Made by a program: the position numbers and the translations under genes. A DNA stretch of 39,577 nucleotides from Desulfovibrio sp. (GTDB lineage: Bacteria; Desulfobacterota; Desulfovibrionia; Desulfovibrionales; Desulfovibrionaceae): contig JAFTCE010000149.1 in NCBI GenBank assembly GCA_017454855.1, forward strand, positions 1 to 39,577, read 5' to 3'. The first letter of the stretch is position 1. Each line of letters begins with the position of its first letter. The notes below the pieces were generated by a model. That model saw only the letters and a program-made list of their open reading frames with translations. It had not been told where the DNA came from and searched no databases. Positions 39,425 through 39,577 of this stretch are shown piece after piece.

Positions 39425-39577
39425 ATGCGCAAAAGAAAAACATGGAAAGAACTGACGCTCAATGACCACTTTATCTTTGAGCTGGTCATGCAAAATGTTG
39501 CTCTGTGCCGCAGCTTTCTCTCCTGCGTCTGCAAGAGGCCCATCGGCCCGCTCGCCATTCCGCCCCAAGCAGAAAAA
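39425..39577 (+). CDS. Rpn-family recombination-promoting nuclease/putative transposase, N-terminal part
   Basis: 51 codons from ATG 39425 to the window edge, still open; AAGGA lies eight bases upstream. The sequence MRKRKTWKELTLNDHFIFEL followed by VMQNVALCRSFLSCV fits the start of PD-(D/E)XK Rpn-like transposase proteins, which typically read '..W.eLT..DdFmF..VM.d..lc..lL'. These proteins have a nuclease fold, can promote RecA-independent recombination in E. coli (Rpn proteins), and often occur in multiple copies. The catalytic residues lie outside the window. Together with the remnant at 39029 it forms a head-to-tail pair. Confidence 0.75.
   Translation, partial: MRKRKTWKELTLNDHFIFELVMQNVALCRSFLSCVCKRPIGPLAIPPQAEK

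Overview
The window looks like chromosomal DNA of a Desulfovibrio-type sulfate reducer (Desulfobacterota). I infer this from the protein families and their arrangement: fused radical SAM/DUF2344 protein, giant CoA-dehydratase activase, DUF711 plus ACT pair, solitary flagellin with a sigma54 promoter, short ArgA. The inference is from recognised families and gene order, not from a search. Genes are tightly packed, with Shine-Dalgarno sequences at most starts. I see no prophage, rRNA, CRISPR array or insertion sequence with intact ends.

Left part (1-7.8 kb). A minus-strand run rimI-tpiA-secG ends in a rho-independent terminator, followed by the beginning of a probable Smr-domain gene that leaves the window. 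A Nudix-like gene diverges from rimI, with the two start codons sharing one CATG. Next come a short N-acetylglutamate synthase, a complete tRNA-Glu(CTC) transcription unit (promoter, tRNA, terminator), an rtcB-type RNA ligase gene with a near-consensus sigma54 element, a flagellin gene with a clear sigma54 promoter, and convergent rnc, which may be leaderless.

Middle part (7.8-30.3 kb). Mostly plus strand: a small conserved protein, the radical SAM/DUF2344 fusion, a 76-residue protein, a 4HBT thioesterase and a 1432-residue tandem activase. A structured intergenic region and two minus-strand genes (PP0621-type membrane protein, folK) follow. Then comes xerD, translationally coupled to an 891-residue DHH-CBS-tRNA nucleotidyltransferase fusion, followed by a HIT protein and lapA, closed by a strong terminator. 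A second plus-strand run is mutS, DUF1992, a TPR protein, an AMIN-domain protein, an ACT-domain regulator, DUF711/UPF0210 and a YpfJ-type zinc protease.

Right part (30.3-39.6 kb). Minus-strand genes form an apparent small redox/detoxification operon (tautomerase, exported antibiotic-monooxygenase-like protein, Tat-exported iron-sulfur flavoprotein), then proC, then a GDP-mannose/GDP-L-fucose cassette (gmd-fcl-glycosyltransferase-manB-manC) that would feed surface polysaccharide synthesis. The right edge holds a decayed Rpn-family nuclease/transposase fragment, a long imperfect palindrome and the start of a second Rpn gene.

The most unusual signal is a family of roughly 75-90 base structured repeats. 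There are three copies (5397-5470, 16185-16271, and 31673-31752 on the minus strand), each lying 3' of a gene and in that gene's orientation. Each has an internal inverted repeat and ends in GTGGATTGAAAC or a close variant, resembling a type I CRISPR repeat handle, although no spacers or cas genes are present.
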